A stretch of DNA of 64,000 nucleotides from Balneolaceae bacterium (GTDB lineage Bacteria > Bacteroidota > Rhodothermia > Balneolales > Balneolaceae): the NCBI GenBank assembly GCA_034521445.1, contig JAXHMM010000005.1, positions 186,001 to 250,000 on the forward strand, in the 5' to 3' direction. The stretch's first letter is position 1. Each line of letters opens with the position of its first letter. The notes beneath the pieces were generated by a model. That model did not search any database and had not been told where the DNA came from. It saw only the letters and a list, made by a program, of their open reading frames with translations. Below are positions 1-8,916 of the stretch, in pieces. The translations under genes were made by a program, and so were the position numbers.

Positions 1-299
1 TTTTCGCGGCGGTAGCGAAAGGAGAGCAGAAAGGTGGCCGTGATCAGCAATCCGATCACCACCCCCACCAGCCGGTTTACGTACTCGGTCCACGTCTTCC
101 AGACGTTGAACTCGGTGGCGTCAAAGCCGGCGGGCAGTTCGGCGGCCGAGGTAGGCGGAATCCACACTCCGAAGCATTTGGGCCAGTCGGGGCATCCCAG
201 CCCGGCCCCCGCGGCGCGTACCAGTCCCCCGACAAAAATTAAAAAAATCACCGCCCCCACCGTCGTAAGGGCCGTCTTCTGATAGGTGTTGAGAGGCAT
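1..299 (-). CDS. ctaA: Heme A synthase (CtaA/COX15), N-terminal part, cut by window edge
   Basis: Oxidises heme O to heme A for aa3-type cytochrome oxidases, in the inner membrane. Translating the minus strand from the ATG at 299 gives MPLNTYQKTALTTVGAV, a first membrane helix, then the family signature GGLVRAAGAGLGCPDWPKC and, near residue 80, EYVNRLVGVV followed by a second helix. The RAAGAGLGCPDWP and YxNRL motifs are typical of COX15/CtaA. An AGGAG sits about 8 bases before the ATG. The gene runs off the left edge after about 99 codons. It is divergent from ctaB, which makes its substrate, heme O, and this supports the assignment. Confidence 0.87.
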   Translation of the reverse strand, partial: MPLNTYQKTALTTVGAVIFLIFVGGLVRAAGAGLGCPDWPKCFGVWIPPTSAAELPAGFDATEFNVWKTWTEYVNRLVGVVIGLLITATFLLSFRYRRE

Positions 300-395
300 A
301 AGGGGACTCCTGCTGCTCGGTTGCCAGGGTGTTTAAGGGTAACAATTCTCCCGATTAATCACTACCTTATTTCCTCGAAAAATTCCTTCCCGCAC

Positions 396-1310
396 ATGAA
401 ATCAAGCACCGAATACGCCCAGTCGAGGCTGCTGGACACCGATACCCTGGCGGCCTACTTCGAACTGACCAAGCCCGGCATCACCATGACGGTCCTGGCC
501 AGCATGCTTATCGGTTTCGTGCTGGGTTCGGGCGCGGAGATCGATTTCTTTCTGATGATCCACGCCCTTGTGGGCACCTGGCTGATCGCCTCCGGAACGG
601 CCGCCCACAACCAGTTCATGGAGTGGCGCTACGACGGGCGGATGAAACGCACCCGGGAGCGGCCTGTCCCCTCCAGCAAGATCTCTCCCACCCGCAGCGC
701 CATCTTCTCCTTCACGCTGATGGCCGCCGGGCTGCTCTACCTCGTGCTGCTCGTCAACCAGGTGGCCGCCGCCGTCTCCCTGCTGACTACCCTCATCTAC
801 CTGGGCGCCTATACGCCTCTCAAACGCGTTTCGGCCGTCAACGTACTGGTGGGTTCGGTCCCCGGCGCTCTGCCCGTTGTGGGCGGCTGGGCCGCAGCCA
901 CGGGACACCTGGGCAGCATCGGCATGTGGCTTCTTTTCGGCATCGTATTTCTATGGCAGATTCCCCACGTGATGGCCATCGCCTGGGTGTGCAAGGATGA
1001 CTACAGCACGGCGGGTTTCCGCATGCTGCCACGCAACGACGAGCGAGGCAGGAAGGCGGCCGGTTACATGCTGGCCTGCCTGGTTGCCCTGCTGCCTGTA
1101 ACCTGGGCAGTCTGGTCCATCGGACTGTTAGGCTGGATCTTCCTGGTGGGGAGCTTGATCTGCGGGGTGGTCTTCCTGGCCTTCGGGCTGTTATTTGCAC
1201 GGGACCGTGACAAGGCCTCCGCCAAAAAGCTGATGTTCGCCTCCTTCGGCTACCTGCCGCTGGTGTGGCTCTTCGTGTTTATCGACCAGCTGGTGCTGCG
1301 CTGGTTCTAG
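396..1310 (+). CDS. ctaB: Protoheme IX farnesyltransferase (heme O synthase)
   Basis: Transfers a farnesyl group to heme b to give heme O, the precursor used by the divergent ctaA. This is a UbiA-superfamily integral membrane prenyltransferase of about 304 residues, the usual family length, with some eight or nine hydrophobic segments. The prenyl-diphosphate/Mg site is visible as HNQFMEWRYDGRMKRT followed by RPVPSSKIS, matching the N-x3-D/E-x3-D-x2-M-x-RT-x2-RP pattern of CtaB. I chose the ATG at 396 (MKSSTEYAQ). The open frame extends to a TTG at 321, but those codons are not family-like and would crowd the divergent promoter. No clear Shine-Dalgarno site is seen. Confidence 0.93.
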   Translation: MKSSTEYAQSRLLDTDTLAAYFELTKPGITMTVLASMLIGFVLGSGAEIDFFLMIHALVGTWLIASGTAAHNQFMEWRYDGRMKRTRERPVPSSKISPTRSAIFSFTLMAAGLLYLVLLVNQVAAAVSLLTTLIYLGAYTPLKRVSAVNVLVGSVPGALPVVGGWAAATGHLGSIGMWLLFGIVFLWQIPHVMAIAWVCKDDYSTAGFRMLPRNDERGRKAAGYMLACLVALLPVTWAVWSIGLLGWIFLVGSLICGVVFLAFGLLFARDRDKASAKKLMFASFGYLPLVWLFVFIDQLVLRWF

Positions 1311-1346
1311 GCAAAGACGGCCAGCCTCCCCGGCCGGGCGCTCACC

Positions 1347-2120
1347 TCAGTTACCGGGGTACCACTCCTTGAGCCTTACCTCCACCGCGGTGCCTCCCGC
1401 ATCGACCAGCTCCTTGAAACGCGCGATATTCTGGCCCCTGTAGTGGTAGGGATAGACGATGGCAGGCTGGAATTCCAGCACCGCGTCGGCCGCCTGGTTC
1501 ACGTCCATGGTATAGGGCATATTCATGCAGACGAAGGCTACATCCACCCCCTCCAGGCTGCGCATCTCGGGAATATCCTCCGTGTCCCCCGACACGTAGA
1601 ACACCTTTCCACCCAGCTCCACCAGGTAGCCGTTGCCCCAGCCCTTGGGATGGCGCGCGTCGGGCCCGTCAGGCAGATTGTACATGGGAACCGACCTAAC
1701 GTTCACCGGAATATCGGGCATGTCCCCGGCCGCGGAACGGTTGGTGTCGGACCCGTTGGGCAGTACAACCACCTGCCCTTCGAAGTCAGAGGGCAGCTCC
1801 TGTCCGACAACCTTGGGCGCTATGATGACCGGGTTCTTGTCGTTGAGCGCCCGCAGGGTAGCGAGATCCATGTGGTCACCGTGCGGGTGGGTGATCAGCA
1901 CCAAGTCGGGCCGGGGGAGTCCCTCATAGAGCGCCGCCCCTCCCACCGGGTCCACGTACACCGCATGGCCGTTCCACTGGAGCACCAGCGAGCCGTGGCG
2001 CACGGGATGGACGGTCACCTCGCCCGCTTCGGCGGGAATGGTATCGGGGGAGGTGCGCTGGGCCTCAGCTCCCAGGGTGAGCATGAGCAATAAAACGCAG
2101 GTCGAAGTGAGGGTCTTCAT
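1347..2120 (-). CDS. Secreted metallo-beta-lactamase-fold hydrolase
   Basis: Predicted exported metallo-hydrolase of the UlaG-like/beta-lactamase_2 type. The substrate cannot be told from the sequence. From the ATG at 2120 the protein starts MKTLTSTCVLLLMLTLGAEA, a classic signal peptide with Ala-x-Ala-like cleavage. The zinc motif THPHGDHMD lies near residue 80, with later metal-site candidates SGDTED and PYHYRG. An in-frame ATG at 2150 would add ten polar residues before the signal peptide, so the shorter start is preferred. The stop lies 37 bases from the convergent ctaB stop. Confidence 0.78.
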   Translation of the reverse strand: MKTLTSTCVLLLMLTLGAEAQRTSPDTIPAEAGEVTVHPVRHGSLVLQWNGHAVYVDPVGGAALYEGLPRPDLVLITHPHGDHMDLATLRALNDKNPVIIAPKVVGQELPSDFEGQVVVLPNGSDTNRSAAGDMPDIPVNVRSVPMYNLPDGPDARHPKGWGNGYLVELGGKVFYVSGDTEDIPEMRSLEGVDVAFVCMNMPYTMDVNQAADAVLEFQPAIVYPYHYRGQNIARFKELVDAGGTAVEVRLKEWYPGN

Positions 2121-2253
2121 GACAGGGAATTGGGTTGAAGTCTCCTTCATGATAACAGCGGAGGGTCAATAATGCCACCTCCGTACTATTGCCGTATTTT
2201 TTGTCCTATGGGACTGGACACCAAAGCCAAAAAACGTTCGAAAACCGCAGATG

Positions 2254-4713
2254 CTAGATGGCGGGATACCGTGCGGGGTCGGCCTCGTGCATGAGGGCGT
2301 AGGCCGCCTCGAAGATGTCTTCCTCGTTGGGCTTGGAGAAGTAGTCGCCGTCTGAGCCAAAGGCGCCGCGGTGCTCCTTGGCGGTGAGGCACTGCGGTTC
2401 GGAGTCGAGATAATAGTAGCCCTTCTGCTCCTGGAGTACCTTGTTCAGCATGAAGGCGCTGGCACCCCCCGGAACGTCCTCGTCCACGAACAGGATGCGG
2501 TTGGTCTTCTGAAGTGATTTCACAATGTCGTGGTTGCGGTCGAAGGGCAACAGAGTGCGCACGTCGATGAGCTCGGCGGAGATGCCCGCATCGGCTAGCT
2601 GAGGCACCACGTCCTCGCAGATATTGCAGGTGGAGCCGTAGGAGACGATGGTAATATCGGTGCCCTCGGCAACCACCTTGGGGATGCCCAGCGGTACGGT
2701 AAACTCGCCCAGGTTCTCGGGCATGGGCTCTTTGAGGCGGTAGGCGTTCAGGGGCTCCACGACAAGCGCAGGGTCATCGCCCCGCAGCAGGGTGTTATAC
2801 ATGCCGGCGGCTTCGGTGAGGTTGCGCGGCACACATACGTGCACCCCGCGCACCCCGTTCAGGATCATACCCATGGGCGAGCCGGTGTGCCAGATGCCTT
2901 CCAGACGGTGTCCCCGTGTCCTTACAATGGCCGGCGCCTTCTGACCGCCCATGCTGCGGTAACGCACCGTAGCCAGGTCGTCGCTGAGACCCTGGAAGCA
3001 GAAAAGCAGGTAGTCCAGGTACTGAATCTCGGCGATGGGACGCAGCCCGCGCAGGGCCATGCCGATGCCCTGCCCCAGGATGGTGGCCTCGCGGATGCCG
3101 GTGTCGCGCACCCGCAACTCGCCGAACTTCTCCTGCATGCCTTCCAGTCCCTTATTTACATCGCCCAGCTTGCCGGTGTCCTCCCCGAAGACCAGCGTCT
3201 CTGGATATTGCTCAAAAATCTTCTCAAAGTTGTCGCGCAGCACCACGCGCCCGTCCACCTTTTCGGGATCGTCGCCATATACAGGCGCCACCTCCTCCAC
3301 GTTGAGGGGCGACTGCCCGCCCTCGCTGTAGAGATGCGAGTCGTAGCGCCGGCGGTTCAGTTCCATGTGCTTTTCAAGCCAGCGATCCATGTTTCTGCGC
3401 ACGGGATGGTCCTCGCCGCGGGTTACCCGCAGGGCCTTGCGTACTGCCCCGATGATGTCCTTGCGCAGGGGCACCATGGGACGATTCATCGCTTTCTTGA
3501 TTTCCTTCAGCTTTTCACCCTGCGCGCTGCTTGAAGCCAGCTCGTCAATCAGGGCCCCCGCCTGGTTCAGCTCTTCCTTGATCTCACCCTTGAAGGCGCT
3601 CCATGCAGCCTTCTGGGCCTCCTTCACGTCCTGCTCCGCCTGCTTCTCGATGGCGTCCAGCTCCTCCTCGCCGGCAATGCCCTCCTCCACCATCCAGACG
3701 CGCATCCTGCGTATGCAGCAGTACTCCTCCTCGAACTTCAGGCGCTCCTCGTCCTTGTAGCGTTCGTGGGAACCGGAGGTGGAGTGGCCCTGCGGCTGGG
3801 TGACCTCCTGCACGTGCACCAGCACAGGCACATGCTCCTCGCGGGCAATGCGCGCCGCCTTTTCGTAGGTCTCCAGCAGCGCGGGATAGTCCCACGCCTT
3901 CACACGCAGGATTTCGAGTCCCTCCTGCTCCTCGTTGCGCTGGAAGCCTTCCAGCGCGTCGGAGATGCTCTCCTTGGTGGTCTGGTACTTGCGCGGCACC
4001 GAAATGCCGTAGCCGTCATCCCACACCGAGAGCACCATGGGCACCTGCAGCACGCCCGCGGCGTTGACCGTCTCCCAGAAGGGTCCCTCGGAGGTACTGG
4101 CATCCCCGATGGTGCCCCAGGCTACCTCGTTGCCGTTGTCAGAAAATTTCCGGAATTCCTCACGCTCCTTCAGCTCCTCGTGGTTGCGGTAGATGGTCGA
4201 AGCCTGGGCCAGTCCCAGCAACCGGGTCATCTGCCCGCTGGTGGGCGAGATGTCGGGGGAGGTATTTTTCATCTTTGTCAGGTCCTTCCAGTTGCCCTCC
4301 TCGTCCAGGCTGCGGGTGCTGAAGTGGGCGTTCATCTGGCGACCCCCGCTGTTGGGCTCCTGCTCCACATCGGCGTGGGCGTAGAGCTGGGCGAAGAACT
4401 GCTGGAGGGTGACCTGCCCGATGGCCATCATAAAAGTCTGGTCGCGGTAGTAGCCCGAGCGGAAGTCCCCGTCTTTAAAATAGCGCGCCATGGCAATCTG
4501 CGGCATTTCCTTGCCGTCGCCGAAGATCCCGAACTTGGCCTTGCCGGTGAGTGTCTCCTTGCGTCCCAGGTAGGAGGCCTCCCGGCTCTCGACCGCCAGG
4601 CGGTAGTCCTCCAGCAGCTGTTCGTTCTCTTTCTTGGTCCGCTTCGACGTGGAGGCTGCCTGGGATGCGCTCTTCTTCTTGGTCTTGGTACTTGCCATGT
4701 TATCAGAATCCAT
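2254..4713 (-). CDS. Fused alpha-beta E1 component of a 2-oxoacid dehydrogenase
   Basis: Thiamine-diphosphate-dependent E1 of a pyruvate/branched-chain 2-oxoacid dehydrogenase complex, with both subunits on one 819-residue chain as is common in Bacteroidota. The alpha half (about residues 60-400) carries the ThDP motif starting GDASTSEGPFWETVN and ending WDDGYGIS. The beta half (about 480-815) carries FGEDTGKLGDVNKGL, EIQYLDYLLFCFQ and a C-terminal transketolase domain with DVRTLLPFD. A basic, lysine-rich N-terminus precedes the catalytic domain. An alternative ATG at 4698 would drop five residues. No E2 or E3 gene is in the window, so the exact substrate is open. The nearest upstream gene, fumC, also belongs to central carbon metabolism. 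Confidence 0.9.
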   Translation of the reverse strand: MDSDNMASTKTKKKSASQAASTSKRTKKENEQLLEDYRLAVESREASYLGRKETLTGKAKFGIFGDGKEMPQIAMARYFKDGDFRSGYYRDQTFMMAIGQVTLQQFFAQLYAHADVEQEPNSGGRQMNAHFSTRSLDEEGNWKDLTKMKNTSPDISPTSGQMTRLLGLAQASTIYRNHEELKEREEFRKFSDNGNEVAWGTIGDASTSEGPFWETVNAAGVLQVPMVLSVWDDGYGISVPRKYQTTKESISDALEGFQRNEEQEGLEILRVKAWDYPALLETYEKAARIAREEHVPVLVHVQEVTQPQGHSTSGSHERYKDEERLKFEEEYCCIRRMRVWMVEEGIAGEEELDAIEKQAEQDVKEAQKAAWSAFKGEIKEELNQAGALIDELASSSAQGEKLKEIKKAMNRPMVPLRKDIIGAVRKALRVTRGEDHPVRRNMDRWLEKHMELNRRRYDSHLYSEGGQSPLNVEEVAPVYGDDPEKVDGRVVLRDNFEKIFEQYPETLVFGEDTGKLGDVNKGLEGMQEKFGELRVRDTGIREATILGQGIGMALRGLRPIAEIQYLDYLLFCFQGLSDDLATVRYRSMGGQKAPAIVRTRGHRLEGIWHTGSPMGMILNGVRGVHVCVPRNLTEAAGMYNTLLRGDDPALVVEPLNAYRLKEPMPENLGEFTVPLGIPKVVAEGTDITIVSYGSTCNICEDVVPQLADAGISAELIDVRTLLPFDRNHDIVKSLQKTNRILFVDEDVPGGASAFMLNKVLQEQKGYYYLDSEPQCLTAKEHRGAFGSDGDYFSKPNEEDIFEAAYALMHEADPARYPAI

Positions 4714-4780
4714 TCGTTAGATGCGGCCGCCGCCGGTATGATGCGGCTGTCCGCGTGCATAGGCCGAGAAATGCCGGGTC

Positions 4781-4812
4781 GGAAAATAAGGCGATCCGGC
4801 TTGTTTTACAAA
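4781..4812 (-). promoter_or_regulatory. Predicted Bacteroidota-type promoter for the E1 gene
   Basis: On the minus strand TTTTTG (its TTTG at 4812-4809) is followed by exactly 20 bases and TATTTTCC (4788-4781). This fits the -33 TTTG / -7 TAnnTTTG promoter of Bacteroidota. It lies about 70 bases upstream of the E1 start, in the gap after fumC, so E1 probably has its own transcript. Confidence 0.5.
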
Positions 4813-4887
4813 AAGGACCATCCCGCCAGAGCGTGTCCAAATGCCGGTTCAGGCCCCGATTACGGGATCTTCGGAGCCTTCCGGGTC

Positions 4888-6282
4888 TTATTCCATAAAA
4901 CCGCCCCGGGTCATGCGGATAGGATCCAGGGCCTCGTCCAGCTGCTCGTCGGAGAGGTCCGTCATCTCGCGGGCCACCTCCTTGACGGGACGACCCTCGG
5001 CAAAGGCTTTTTTGGCGATTTTGGCGGCCTGGTCGTAGCCGATCAGCGGGTTGAGGGCGGTCACCAGCACCGGGTTGCGCCCCACCATGTCGGCGATGCG
5101 CTTGCGGTTCACCTCCAGCTTCTCCACGCTCTTTTCGGCCAGATTGCGGACGGCGTTGCCCATGATCTCGATGGACTCCAGCAGGTTGTGAGCCACCAGC
5201 GGAAGCATCACGTTCAGCTCAAAGTTGCCCGCCTGTCCGGCGACGGTAATGGCGGAGTCGTTGCCGATAACCTGCGCGCAAACCATGGTGAGGGACTCCT
5301 CGATGACGGGATTCACCTTGCCGGGCATGATGGAGGAGCCCGGCTGAAGGGTGGGCAGCTGCAGCTCGCCGATACCGCTGTTCGGTCCGGAGTTCATCCA
5401 GCGCAGGTCGTTGCCGATCTTCATCAGTCCCACCGCGATAGTCTTGAGCTGGCCGCTCAGCTCCACGGGTGCGTCTACGGTGGACTGCGCCTCGAAGTGG
5501 TCTTCCGCCTCACGGAAATCGATGCCTGTCTCTTTCGAGAGCGCCTTGGCCATGCGCTTTCCAAACTTGTTATGGGTGTTCAGCCCCGTTCCCACGGCGG
5601 TGCCGCCCTGCGGCAGTTCCGTCATCCGGCTGGTGGCAGATTCCAGGCGGTCGACGCCCAGCTTCATTTGCCGGGCGTAGCCTTCGAACTCCTGCTGGAT
5701 GGTCACCGGCATGGCGTCCATCAGGTGGGTGCGTCCGGTCTTGACTACTTCTTTGAACTCCTTCCCCTTCTCTTTAAAAGCCTTCTGCAGTTGCTCCAGG
5801 GCCGGCACCAGGTTGCGGTCTACCGCCAGCACGGCTGCCAGGCGTATGGACGTCGGGATCACGTCGTTGGAACTCTGCCCGAAGTTGACATGGTCGTTGG
5901 GATGTATGGAGACCTCCACGTCGTCGCCCTTGAGCTCATTGGCCCTTTTGGCGATGATCTCGTTGGCGTTCATATTGGTGGAGGTGCCCGAACCGGTCTG
6001 AAAAATGTCGACGGCGAAGTCGTCGTCGAACTTGCCCTCCGCCACTTCGGCGGCGGCCTTCCGGATGGCTTCCGCCACGCCTGCATCTATCATTTCCAGC
6101 TCCGCATTGACCATGGCCGCATTCTTTTTCACCAGTCCCAGCGCCTCGATAAAGCCCCTGCTGAAGCGGATGCCGCTTACCGGGAAATTGTCGACGGCCC
6201 GCTGGGTCTGCGCGCCGTAATAGGCATCTTTGGGGACTTTCACTTCGCCCATGGAGTCTTTTTCAATACGGAAGTCACTCAT
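4888..6282 (-). CDS. fumC: Class II fumarate hydratase
   Basis: Interconverts fumarate and malate in the TCA cycle; cytosolic homotetramer. The 464-residue length and overall sequence match FumC: N-terminal FRIEKDSMGEVKVP, GAQTQRAVDNFPVSG, the substrate-site loop SGTSTNMNANEI, and the superfamily signature GSSIMPGKVNP near residue 318. The C-terminus ends LDPIRMTRGGF. Aspartase is the main alternative. The N-terminus and the GRTHLMDAMPVT region read as fumarase. The start ATG at 6282 is followed by a typical MSDFRIEKDS opening. Confidence 0.94.
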   Translation of the reverse strand: MSDFRIEKDSMGEVKVPKDAYYGAQTQRAVDNFPVSGIRFSRGFIEALGLVKKNAAMVNAELEMIDAGVAEAIRKAAAEVAEGKFDDDFAVDIFQTGSGTSTNMNANEIIAKRANELKGDDVEVSIHPNDHVNFGQSSNDVIPTSIRLAAVLAVDRNLVPALEQLQKAFKEKGKEFKEVVKTGRTHLMDAMPVTIQQEFEGYARQMKLGVDRLESATSRMTELPQGGTAVGTGLNTHNKFGKRMAKALSKETGIDFREAEDHFEAQSTVDAPVELSGQLKTIAVGLMKIGNDLRWMNSGPNSGIGELQLPTLQPGSSIMPGKVNPVIEESLTMVCAQVIGNDSAITVAGQAGNFELNVMLPLVAHNLLESIEIMGNAVRNLAEKSVEKLEVNRKRIADMVGRNPVLVTALNPLIGYDQAAKIAKKAFAEGRPVKEVAREMTDLSDEQLDEALDPIRMTRGGFME

Positions 6283-6470
6283 AATATGCGAATACCTTTA
6301 ATTGAATACTGCAGCGCCTCTCAAGGTAGCAAAAAAAGCAAAGGGATGGAATCGTGCCGGCCTCATCCATGCTCTAAATGGAGCGATTTTACGGGTTTAT
6401 AATCGTGCGATTTGAGCTTAAGCCGAATTATTACTAAATACGTATTATTACATCAACCAAATAGATCGTT

Positions 6471-7679
6471 ATGAAACGCCTTCCCGCGCTGCTCTTAGCC
6501 ATACTCTTTATCGGGTGCTCCACCGACTCATCGGACACCCTTAGCCAGTCCGCCCTTATGGATTCCCTGGACGTACCGCAGCACGTCCGCCAGCTGGACA
6601 ACCTCACCGTCCACGATCCCGGGGTTCCCCCGCAGTACGAAATTACCTTCGAGGAGACCTCCTCCATCGACAACGTGAACAGCGGACGAGGTGGCGCCTT
6701 CAATATTGCCAAGGATCCCCAGGGCCGTATTTACGTCAGCGATCCCGCCCAGACCCACATACGGGCCTACGACGCCGATTTTCAACAGCGCGGCACGCTG
6801 GGCCGGGAGGGCAAGGGACCCGGTGAATTTGCACGCATGGGTCCCTTATTCGTTCACGGGGACCTGCTTATGGTCTACGACTTCAGCCTGAGACGCATCC
6901 AGACCTTCAACACCGAAACGATGGAGGACCGCCGGGTCATCAACATCGACCCGCAGGAATTTGAAAGCTTTGAGGAGATCCGGTTTCCCCTGATCGCGGA
7001 TTTCTACAGCCTGGGAGACCAGGGCATACTGGTTAAGATTCCCATCCAGGAAAAAAACGACAGGAACTACGACGGTTACTACCTGATGAACAGGGAGGGA
7101 GAGATAACCTCCGAAAAAATCTTCGAAACGGTACAGCAGGTTAATCACCAGTTCACCGTGCCCAACATGGGCGGAATGGTGGGCGGCGTGCGCCTCCCTT
7201 TCACCGACCAGGGACTAGTCGCCCAATCCCCACGGAGCACGGTCTACAAGGCAAACACCTCAGAATTCCTGCTTACCGAAATCAACCCGGCCGACAGCAG
7301 CCGTCGGCATATCTGGTACCCTTATGACAACGATCCCCTCACCCAGCAGGAAGGGCTGGACGAATTTGCCACCAGTATGCACGATATCGTTCGGGAGGCC
7401 GATTTTCCCAGCCATTGGCCCGCCCTCAAGGCCATGATGGTCGACGATCAGGACCGCATCTGGGTGGCCACCGTCACCGACGACCGGGAGAACGACGTCT
7501 GGTGGGTGCTCGACCGCGACGGCATGCTGCTGGGACGTTTTACGTGGACCAAGGAGGAGACCCTGCAGCTGGTGCATGACGGTCATCTCTATGTCAGCCG
7601 GTTCAACCAGGACGACCGGGTTTACAGCGTGGACCGCTACATAGTAGCTATGGAACCTAATAATTCCAGTGGATCATAA
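6471..7679 (+). CDS. 6-bladed beta-propeller lipoprotein (copy 1)
   Basis: Predicted surface or periplasmic lipoprotein with a 6-bladed, NHL-like beta-propeller; the ligand is unknown. The 402-residue protein begins with a lipoprotein signal (MKRLPALLLAILFIGC, lipid-modified Cys16). A family-specific pre-propeller segment, DVPQHVRQLDNL, follows, then repeated blades with the hallmark GREGKGPGEF near residue 115. The end of the propeller has WWVLDRDGMLLGRF, which recurs in its neighbours. It is the first of four same-strand paralogues separated by 1-16 bases. A possible weak promoter lies at 6411-6442 (TTTG-N20-TAAATACG). Confidence 0.85.
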   Translation: MKRLPALLLAILFIGCSTDSSDTLSQSALMDSLDVPQHVRQLDNLTVHDPGVPPQYEITFEETSSIDNVNSGRGGAFNIAKDPQGRIYVSDPAQTHIRAYDADFQQRGTLGREGKGPGEFARMGPLFVHGDLLMVYDFSLRRIQTFNTETMEDRRVINIDPQEFESFEEIRFPLIADFYSLGDQGILVKIPIQEKNDRNYDGYYLMNREGEITSEKIFETVQQVNHQFTVPNMGGMVGGVRLPFTDQGLVAQSPRSTVYKANTSEFLLTEINPADSSRRHIWYPYDNDPLTQQEGLDEFATSMHDIVREADFPSHWPALKAMMVDDQDRIWVATVTDDRENDVWWVLDRDGMLLGRFTWTKEETLQLVHDGHLYVSRFNQDDRVYSVDRYIVAMEPNNSSGS

Positions 7680-7680
7680 T

Positions 7681-8907
7681 ATGCGTACAAAACTTCTCCC
7701 TTTCCTGCTTCTTGGATTTCTAATGGCTTGCTCCGGACCGGAAAATTCCGGTAGTGGCATGAGCCAGGCCGCCCTCATGGATTCTCTCGACGTACCCGAT
7801 CACGTCCGGCAGCTCGACAGCCTGGCGGTCTTCGACGCCGCGGCCCCGCCCCGCTACGAGATCAGCTTCCAGGAGGAAGTCACCTACGGCAGCATTTCCC
7901 GGAACTTCGCCCCCGCCATGGGGGGCTTTGGACCCGAAACGGCCGTGGACGACAGCGGCATGGTCTATCGCACCGACCGCCAGCGCAAAAACATCCGGAT
8001 CTATAACCCTGACGGCTCCCAGCAGGGCACCATTGGACGCAACGGCCGCGGTCCGGGCGAGTTCGTGGACATTACCTCCATCATGCTGCATGACAACCGC
8101 CTCTACGCCTACGACCCCAACCAGATGCGCATACAGGTATTTTCACTGCACCCTGCTGAATTGGACCGGGTCATCAACATCGAACCGGAGCAGTTCGGCA
8201 GCGGTGAAGATTTGGAGTTCGGCCGGCCCATCGCCGACTTCCATCCTTTCGGGGAAGAACAATTCCTGGCCGGCATCTCCCAGGTTGAACGCGACGGTCA
8301 GGGGTTTACGGGTTACTACGTGCTGGACGGGGAGGGCGAACGGGTCTCCGACAGGGTCGTTGAAGTGATGCAGCATCGCCGCTTCGAATTCACCTCCAAT
8401 CGCGGTATGGCCGCAAGCATGCGCCTCCCCGGCGGACGCACCGGCGTGCTGGACGTGACCTCTGACGGCATGGTCTATCACGCCAACACCGGGGAGATGC
8501 TGATCAGGGTGCTCCATTCCACGGGAGATTATCAACGGTCCATCTGGTATTCCTACGAAAACGATCCCATGGACACCCAGGAACTGGTCGAACGCTACGG
8601 GGAGAACATGTACGCCAATATGCCTTCCGGCGAACTCCCCGACGTCTGGCCGGCCATCCATACCTTTTTCGTAGACGATGAGGAGCGGATCTGGATTTCG
8701 ACTATTACGGACGACAAGGAAAACTACAGCTGGTGGATCCTGTCCAACCATGGAGAACTGCTGTCCCGCTTTTCCTGGACCGTAGAGGAGGAGCTGCACG
8801 CGGTAAGGGACGGCCATCTCTACGTGGCAGTCGACCAGGGCGAGGCCATGGACATTGACCGCAGGTTGGTCCGTTATGAATTTTCGCTGGAATCGCCTAA
8901 TCCATAA
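7681..8907 (+). CDS. 6-bladed beta-propeller lipoprotein (copy 2)
   Basis: Closest paralogue of the preceding gene. It has a lipoprotein signal ending LMAC (Cys17) and an almost identical linker (QAALMDSLDVPDHVRQLDSL). The blade hallmark is GRNGRGPGEF and the C-terminal blade is WWILSNHGELLSRFSW. The ATG at 7681 lies one base after the previous stop and is preferred over an in-frame GTG at 7669 that would overlap it. The near-identical N-terminal linker shows recent duplication. The role is unknown; the genomic context suggests co-expression and perhaps related ligands. Confidence 0.84.
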   Translation: MRTKLLPFLLLGFLMACSGPENSGSGMSQAALMDSLDVPDHVRQLDSLAVFDAAAPPRYEISFQEEVTYGSISRNFAPAMGGFGPETAVDDSGMVYRTDRQRKNIRIYNPDGSQQGTIGRNGRGPGEFVDITSIMLHDNRLYAYDPNQMRIQVFSLHPAELDRVINIEPEQFGSGEDLEFGRPIADFHPFGEEQFLAGISQVERDGQGFTGYYVLDGEGERVSDRVVEVMQHRRFEFTSNRGMAASMRLPGGRTGVLDVTSDGMVYHANTGEMLIRVLHSTGDYQRSIWYSYENDPMDTQELVERYGENMYANMPSGELPDVWPAIHTFFVDDEERIWISTITDDKENYSWWILSNHGELLSRFSWTVEEELHAVRDGHLYVAVDQGEAMDIDRRLVRYEFSLESPNP

Positions 8908-8916
8908 CCCCCTGTC

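Noticed and set aside
3766-6402. 878-codon open frame on the plus strand
   Set aside because: It runs antisense to the E1 and fumarase genes, has no recognisable domains and low-complexity His/Gly/Leu-rich composition; long antisense frames are common in GC-rich DNA.
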